A stretch of 9,028 nt of DNA, from NCBI GenBank assembly GCA_003647095.1, contig QMME01000150.1:1-9028 (forward strand). Direction: 5' to 3'. The notes under the pieces were generated by a model that was not told the origin of the DNA, did no database searches, and was given only the letters and a program-made list of their open reading frames with translations. Below are positions 6,269 to 9,028 of this stretch, in pieces. Position numbers and translations under genes: made by a program. The stretch comes from Deltaproteobacteria bacterium (GTDB lineage Bacteria > Myxococcota > B64-G9). Within the stretch, counting starts at the first letter, position 1. Every line of letters starts with the position of its first letter.

Positions 6269-7123
6269 TCAGGCCGCCGGGGCCTGCTTGCGGTCGTCGT
6301 CTTTCAGGTAGCCCAGTTTTTCGAGAAGCGGCCCGGCCAGCTGCCGCACCCGGGCCAGTTCCCCGGTGGTGAGCGGCTCGGGCCGGATGTACTGCCGGCG
6401 GGAGAATCCGCGGGCCTCGTCTCCCTTGAAAGTGTTGACCCGGTGAGCGAACACCTCCAGGTCGAGCCTCTCCAGGCCGAGAAACTCCCTTATGGCCTCG
6501 GCTTCCCGCTGCTGGTGTGAGCACAGCCACTCGTAACGCACGGCCAGCAGGCGGGGATGTTCTCCGGAGCGGGCCATCTCCAGGGCGTCGCCGACCCGCG
6601 ACACCCAGTCGCGGCAGAAGCGTTCCAGGTCGGAGGGGGTCTTTAGCCACTTGCGGGCCTTTATGGAGGCCAGGGCGTCGACCAGGTGGCGGTAGACGAA
6701 CAGGTGGCGCGAGCGCGGCAGCAGCGACTGGATGAGCGCGTACTCCCGGGCCGAGAAGGCGGGAAACTTGCTTCCCCAGCGGCCGAAGCCGGCCTTTTCG
6801 GCGGCGGCCTGGTAGGCCGCGCAGACGGCGTGAAAGGACGTCGCCAGGGCGGACGAGTAGTGCTGGAAAGAGGGCAGGGCGGCGGGGAACCAGCCGTGCA
6901 GGTTTCCCGAGGCCAGCTCGGCGGCGGCCTGCTCGGTCTCGGCGCGGGCATCGTGCCGGGCCAGCAGGGAGCGCGGCAGCACCTGGACCAGGAAGGCGTC
7001 CTCGCCGAATACCAGCACCTGGCGCGAGGAGGTCACCAGCCGCTGCAGCAGCCCGGTGCCGCAGCGCGGCACGGGGGCCCAGATGAACACCGCTTCCATC
7101 AATGCAGGATCGCTTCGAGCCAT
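6269..7123 (-). CDS. Sulfotransferase-family protein
   Basis: This 284 aa protein resembles PAPS-dependent sulfotransferases, which move sulfate from PAPS to hydroxyl or amine acceptors. Residues 12-30 give beta-strand plus 5'-phosphosulfate loop (FIWAPVPRCGTGLLQRLV, where family members usually have P-R/K-S-G-T-T-L/W-L). Residues 141-157 give the 3'-phosphate site (LFVYRHLVDALASIKARKW; R145, S153). The tail 244-272, ending in a leucine helix and LEKLGY, is also family-typical. Cys21 and Gly24 in the loop are unusual and leave the nucleotide site uncertain. ATG 7123 is chosen because GGAGG (7129-7133 on the complement) sits 5 nt before it; an upstream ATG at 7171 has no such signal and would run through a (CCG)6 tract. 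No signal peptide, so cytoplasmic. It converges on kinase 2 with a 64 bp gap. The acceptor is unknown. Confidence 0.82.
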   Translation of the reverse strand: MARSDPALMEAVFIWAPVPRCGTGLLQRLVTSSRQVLVFGEDAFLVQVLPRSLLARHDARAETEQAAAELASGNLHGWFPAALPSFQHYSSALATSFHAVCAAYQAAAEKAGFGRWGSKFPAFSAREYALIQSLLPRSRHLFVYRHLVDALASIKARKWLKTPSDLERFCRDWVSRVGDALEMARSGEHPRLLAVRYEWLCSHQQREAEAIREFLGLERLDLEVFAHRVNTFKGDEARGFSRRQYIRPEPLTTGELARVRQLAGPLLEKLGYLKDDDRKQAPAA

Positions 7124-7128
7124 GTAAC

Positions 7129-7133
7129 CCTCC
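7129..7133 (-). promoter_or_regulatory. Shine-Dalgarno that sets the sulfotransferase start
   Basis: GGAGG on the complement, 5 nt before ATG 7123. An inverted repeat arm (7136-7143, CGGTCCGG; partner 7209-7216) directly abuts it and could affect access in the mRNA. Confidence 0.7.
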
Positions 7134-7170
7134 GCCGGTCCGGAAGATTCGTCAGGGTGCGTCACCATCA

Positions 7171-7188
7171 CCGCCGCCGCCGCCGCCG
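7171..7188. repeat. (CCG)6 trinucleotide microsatellite
   Basis: Six uninterrupted CCG units in the non-coding leader of the sulfotransferase gene, about 48 bp upstream of its start codon. It lies within the loop of the 7136-7143/7209-7216 inverted repeat. Confidence 0.9.
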
Positions 7189-7239
7189 ATCCTCGACATC
7201 GGCAGTTGCCGGACCGACTTTAGACCTGCACCGGGGTTT

Positions 7240-7326
7240 CTGCACCCTGAAGTTGCATGAGCAACTGCGGGGTTGAAGTGTTCATCATGAAACCCCATCG
7301 TTGCTTTTTGCGACGTTGGGGTGCAG
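7240..7326. other. Nested inverted-repeat region between barrel and sulfotransferase genes
   Basis: CTGCACCC (7240-7247) pairs with GGGTGCAG (7319-7326). Inside are a perfect 6-bp hairpin AGTTGC-ATGA-GCAACT (7251-7266) and a larger 13-bp hairpin (7292-7322). The outer right arm overlaps the large hairpin's right arm, so the two pairings exclude each other. This could be an attenuator-like switch or just a terminator plus chance repeats. No known riboswitch was recognised. Confidence 0.3.
7292..7322 (-). terminator. Candidate terminator hairpin downstream of the barrel gene
   Basis: Two 13-nt arms (7292-7304 and 7310-7322) pair with one mismatch and one G-U around a five-base T/A loop. Read on the minus strand, the hairpin is followed by only TTC, so the U-tract is weak. 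A weaker hairpin with CCCGA/TCGGG arms (7330-7354) lies just before it, between it and the barrel-gene stop. Confidence 0.4.
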
Positions 7327-7379
7327 CCCCCCGACTCTTTTGCGAAAAATCGGGTAGTTACCGCACCCGTCGGCCGGGT

Positions 7380-7919
7380 TCAGAAGTACAGGGCGAAGTG
7401 GGTATCGACCTCTTGCTGGTGTTCCATCTCCGTCTGGGGATGGAACACCAGCTGGGTGCGGAAGCTGGCCTCGAAGGCCACGTGCTTGCTGAGGAACACG
7501 GTAAAGCCACAGCCGAACCCGGCGGCGGCGGCGCCGGTGTCCGGCAGGTAGTAGTAGCCGAGGCGCAGGGCCAGGAAGGGCGCCAGCGGCCAGTCGCGGA
7601 AGGGAACCAGGCGGACGAAGCCCCAGGAGCGGCTTTCCAGTTGCTCGCCGCGGGGCATCACGAACTGCTGCTCGTAGCCCACGGCCACGCCGTCGAGAAC
7701 GAACCAGGCGGCCGAGCCGCCGAAACGATAGATGCCGCTTTCGACGGCGCTGATACTGTCCCAGCTAAGGGTGCCGTTGAACTCGCCGCTGGTGAAGTGC
7801 TCCGGGTCGCTCGCCGGGGCCGCCGATGCAGTTGCCATGTGTGCGATCAACCACACTGTGGTATAAATCACACACATCCGGAAGGGGAAAAGTCCTTTTG
7901 TTTCCTTGTGCGATCTCAT
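7380..7919 (-). CDS. Small exported beta-barrel-like outer-membrane protein
   Basis: This 179 aa protein was recognised by architecture rather than family. Residues 1-33 look like a Sec signal peptide: basic n-region (R2, K5, K8, R14), hydrophobic MCVIYTTVWLIAHMATASA, probable cleavage after Ala33. The mature part alternates polar and hydrophobic residues in Gly/aromatic-rich strands (for example GSAAWFVLDGVAVGYEQQFV; FLALRLGYYYL; GCGFTVFLSKHVAFEASF). It ends in ALYF, with a C-terminal Phe as in outer-membrane barrels recognised by BAM. Length suits an eight-stranded barrel. ATG 7919 is preferred on signal-peptide grounds; ATG 7946 and 7877 are alternatives, and none has a good Shine-Dalgarno. 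One copy of the accessory repeat (7963-8057) lies 44 bp upstream, where a promoter would be. Being real is likely; the barrel call is moderate. Confidence 0.65.
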   Translation of the reverse strand: MRSHKETKGLFPFRMCVIYTTVWLIAHMATASAAPASDPEHFTSGEFNGTLSWDSISAVESGIYRFGGSAAWFVLDGVAVGYEQQFVMPRGEQLESRSWGFVRLVPFRDWPLAPFLALRLGYYYLPDTGAAAAGFGCGFTVFLSKHVAFEASFRTQLVFHPQTEMEHQQEVDTHFALYF

Positions 7920-7962
7920 CTGTTGGGCAAAGTAAGCAACAATCATGCCAACCCCCAGAACC

Positions 7963-8057
7963 TTCCTCTCCTCCCTCCCCCCGGGGGTCCGTGCCGCAGG
8001 CTCAATGAAGCCCGTGGGGGAGGGTGGTCGGCCGCAGGCCGACCGGGTGGGGGCAGC
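7963..8057 (+). repeat. Structured accessory repeat, copy 1
   Basis: This is a 95-bp unit; its core 7975-8057 matches copy 2 (8891-8974) except for two substitutions and one G indel. It contains a perfect 8-bp hairpin GGTCGGCC-GCA-GGCCGACC (8026-8044). C-rich left and G-rich right flanks (CTCCCCC, GGGGGAG) can also pair. It lies upstream of the barrel gene and is the left boundary of the MNT-HEPN interval. No ORF or transposase. Confidence 0.9.
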
Positions 8058-8090
8058 CGGTGGAGTCGAAAGCTGCGCGGCGGTGATGTC

Positions 8091-8112
8091 GGAGCGCTGT
8101 TTTCACAGCTCC
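8091..8112 (-). terminator. Hairpin overlapping the HEPN stop codon
   Basis: Arms GGAGC (8091-8095) and GCTCC (8108-8112), plus TGT/ACA, pair around a four-base loop with a two-base bulge, over the TGA at 8105-8103. There is no U-tract, so it is a weak terminator candidate or an mRNA 3' hairpin. Confidence 0.25.
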
Positions 8113-8483
8113 TTCTCGAGCACCTGAAGCAGCCTTTCCATCTCCGGCAGGTATCCCGCCAGGTGACGGTAGATCTGCAGGGCCGCCTCGGCGCTGTAGG
8201 TGTGTGCCATCAGGTTGCGGGACTCCAGCATGTCCAACCAGATCTCCTCCTCATCGATCCACCGATTGGCGAACGCCTGTTTCAGTGCCGCCCGGGGAGA
8301 GAGGCAGTCGAGCTGCCCGGCCCGGCCGGCCACGACCTTGATGCTTTTCCAGGCCAGTTCGAAGCAGAACTCGAAGTACTGTATGCAACCGGCCCGCAGG
8401 AGATCGCTTTCGGCATCCGTTTCCAGCGCCTGCCGGAACCTCTCCAGGGCCTGCGCGAAGGCGGCCAACATCTTTTCAGGCAT
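8103..8483 (-). CDS. HEPN protein, HI0074-like / HepT-type toxin candidate
   Basis: This 126 aa all-helical protein matches the nucleotidyltransferase substrate-binding family (HI0074, PF08780 type). Recognised pieces are GCIQYFEFCFELAWKSIKVV at 32-51, SPRAALKQAF at 62-71, and WLDMLESRNLMAHTYSAEAA. The last contains R89-x4-H94-x-Y96, the RX4HXY motif of HEPN RNases; in type VII MntA-HepT systems the Tyr is AMPylated by the partner to silence the toxin (established for that family, inferred here). The start has a good GAGGTGA Shine-Dalgarno, and the ATG overlaps the upstream MNT gene by 8 nt, giving translational coupling. Length is normal for the family. It could instead be a non-toxic HI0074-like partner. 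Confidence 0.9.
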   Translation of the reverse strand: MPEKMLAAFAQALERFRQALETDAESDLLRAGCIQYFEFCFELAWKSIKVVAGRAGQLDCLSPRAALKQAFANRWIDEEEIWLDMLESRNLMAHTYSAEAALQIYRHLAGYLPEMERLLQVLEKEL

Positions 8484-8778
8484 GGAAAATCACCTCGGCG
8501 TGTTCAAGCACCCGGCTGCGGAACTGCTCGTCCGAGCGTCCCAGGTCGACGACATCGAATCGTGCCAGGGTGGGCAGACGTTCCAGCGCATCGCGAATGT
8601 CGAACAGCAGCCTGGCATCCAGCCGGCCGCTGCCGAGCAGACCCAGGTCGTAGTCCGAACGCGGCCGTGCCGTGCCACGTGCCCGGGAGCCGAAAAGCAC
8701 CACCCTGACCCCACGCAGCTCGGCGGAGAAGCCGGCCAACACCTTGGCGATGGCCTTCCTGATTTGCCGCTCTGTCAT
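8476..8778 (-). CDS. Minimal nucleotidyltransferase (MNT), antitoxin candidate
   Basis: This 100 aa member of the DNA polymerase beta-like superfamily has the exact GS-x10-D-x-D signature: G30-S31 then D42-Y43-D44, within LFGSRARGTARPRSDYDLGLL. A third acidic position is at D75 or D78 (FDVVDL). These residues bind metal and NTP. In MntA-type antitoxins the enzyme adds AMP to the HEPN toxin's Tyr. The ATG at 8778 has GGGAGG 5 nt upstream. It is the first gene of a two-gene operon with the HEPN gene, the HI0073-HI0074 order rather than the HepT-first order of the Shewanella system (from memory). It is driven by a near-consensus promoter and is small but complete. Whether the pair acts as a toxin-antitoxin is inferred from family. 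Confidence 0.92.
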   Translation of the reverse strand: MTERQIRKAIAKVLAGFSAELRGVRVVLFGSRARGTARPRSDYDLGLLGSGRLDARLLFDIRDALERLPTLARFDVVDLGRSDEQFRSRVLEHAEVIFHA

Positions 8779-8801
8779 GGCGTCCTCCCGAACCCGCTGC
8801 G

Positions 8802-8811
8802 GGTGATCACG
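8802..8811. promoter_or_regulatory. Palindromic GTGATCAC site at the TA start site
   Basis: GTGATCAC (8803-8810) covers the predicted transcription start of the MNT-HEPN operon, where a bound repressor would block initiation. It overlaps an adjoining CCCGC-T-GCGGG inverted repeat (8793-8803). The minus-strand 10-mer CGTGATCACC is identical to the one in the kinase 1/FHA promoter region. Confidence 0.35.
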
Positions 8812-8816
8812 GCATT

Positions 8817-8845
8817 ATTATAGCTGACACCTCCGCACCTGTCGA
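8817..8845 (-). promoter_or_regulatory. Sigma-70-type promoter of the MNT-HEPN operon
   Basis: On the complement, TCGACA (8840-8845, 5/6 to TTGACA) is followed by exactly 17 bp and TATAAT (8817-8822, perfect). Start is predicted near 8810, giving a leader of about 31 nt before ATG 8778. It is the strongest promoter-like signal in the window. Confidence 0.65.
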
Positions 8846-8879
8846 CCGCAACAGGACGTCCCCCCCCAGATCACCTCTC

Positions 8880-8974
8880 TTCCTCATCCCCTCCCCCCGG
8901 GGGTCCGTGCCGCGGACTCAATGAAGCCCGTGGGGGAGGGTGGTCGGCCGCAGGCCGACCGGGTGGGGGGCAGC
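8880..8974 (+). repeat. Structured accessory repeat, copy 2
   Basis: Same orientation and length as copy 1. It carries the same perfect hairpin (8942-8960). Its first hairpin, GTCCG-TGCCG-CGGAC, is perfect here but disrupted in copy 1 by the two substitutions. It bounds the MNT-HEPN interval on its promoter side, 35 bp beyond the -35 element. Confidence 0.9.
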
Positions 8975-8987
8975 AAGACAAGCTCCA

Positions 8988-9028
8988 TCCTCATCCCCTC
9001 CCCCCGGGGCGCCGACCTCACCCCGGGG
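8988..9028 (+). repeat. Third, partial or divergent repeat start
   Basis: Positions 8988-9009 repeat the first 22 bases of copy 2 (8881-8902) exactly, then diverge. Two CCCCGGGG blocks follow and the window ends. It suggests a cluster of these elements continuing to the right. No gene is visible from 8846 to the right edge. Confidence 0.6.

Noticed and set aside
6258..6280. Two AGGCCGCCGG direct repeats at the sulfotransferase 3' end
   Set aside because: Short and GC-rich, partly encoding the Ala-Pro-Ala-Ala tail; no sign of function.
7850..7862. ACCACA-C-TGTGGT palindrome as an operator
   Set aside because: It lies inside the coding part of the predicted signal peptide of the barrel gene, with no nearby promoter, so it is more likely incidental.
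7257..8708. 483-codon plus-strand open frame
   Set aside because: It runs antisense through the barrel gene, across the repeat and through the HEPN/MNT genes, all of which have better support. No domain recognised.
7963..8974. Integron cassette with attC sites
   Set aside because: TA cassettes and structured repeats suggested it, but the repeats lack GTTRRRY/RYYYAAC core sites and no integrase is present.
7963..9028. CRISPR array
   Set aside because: The copies are ~95 bp, too long, with unequal spacing (about 917 and 107 bp) and genes between them.

Overview
The window is GC-rich, densely coding DNA with the character of a myxobacterium or a close deltaproteobacterial relative (Myxococcota; inferred). 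The evidence is two transmembrane Ser/Thr kinases with the 'DARSDQ-F/Y-SFC' subdomain IX wording, a sigma-70-family factor of the type seen in Myxococcales, and a partial FHA protein, all packed together. No rRNA, tRNA, CRISPR array or transposase was recognised.

Region 1 (1-6204) is a phospho-signalling and transcription block. A 5'-partial FHA-domain gene (minus strand, running off the left edge) is divergent from kinase 1 (533-2440, +). Kinase 1 converges, with 6 bp between stops, on a 300-303 aa sigma factor (2447-3358, -). The sigma gene is divergent from kinase 2 (3508-6204, +), an 898 aa kinase with four kinesin-light-chain-type TPRs. The two kinases share a layout: cytoplasmic kinase domain, one membrane segment, then an extracytoplasmic domain with four similarly spaced cysteines. 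Kinase 1 also has an N-terminal segment resembling an anti-sigma zinc finger that has lost its ligands. A plausible reading is that envelope signals reach the kinases, which act on the FHA protein and/or the sigma factor. No partner pairing is shown by the sequence.

Region 2 (6269-7919) holds two minus-strand genes: a 284 aa sulfotransferase-fold protein and, upstream of it, a small exported protein that looks like an outer-membrane beta-barrel. The 256 bp between them are rich in inverted repeats and contain a (CCG)6 run.

Region 3 (7963-9028) is accessory. A two-gene MNT-HEPN (nucleotidyltransferase / RX4HXY HEPN) toxin-antitoxin operon on the minus strand has a near-consensus sigma-70 promoter. 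It lies between two same-orientation copies of a ~95 bp structured repeat that are almost identical; a fragment of a third copy begins at 8988. This repeat-bounded cassette is the most notable feature. A 10-mer palindromic site (CGTGATCACC) occurs both in the TA promoter and in the kinase 1/FHA promoter region.
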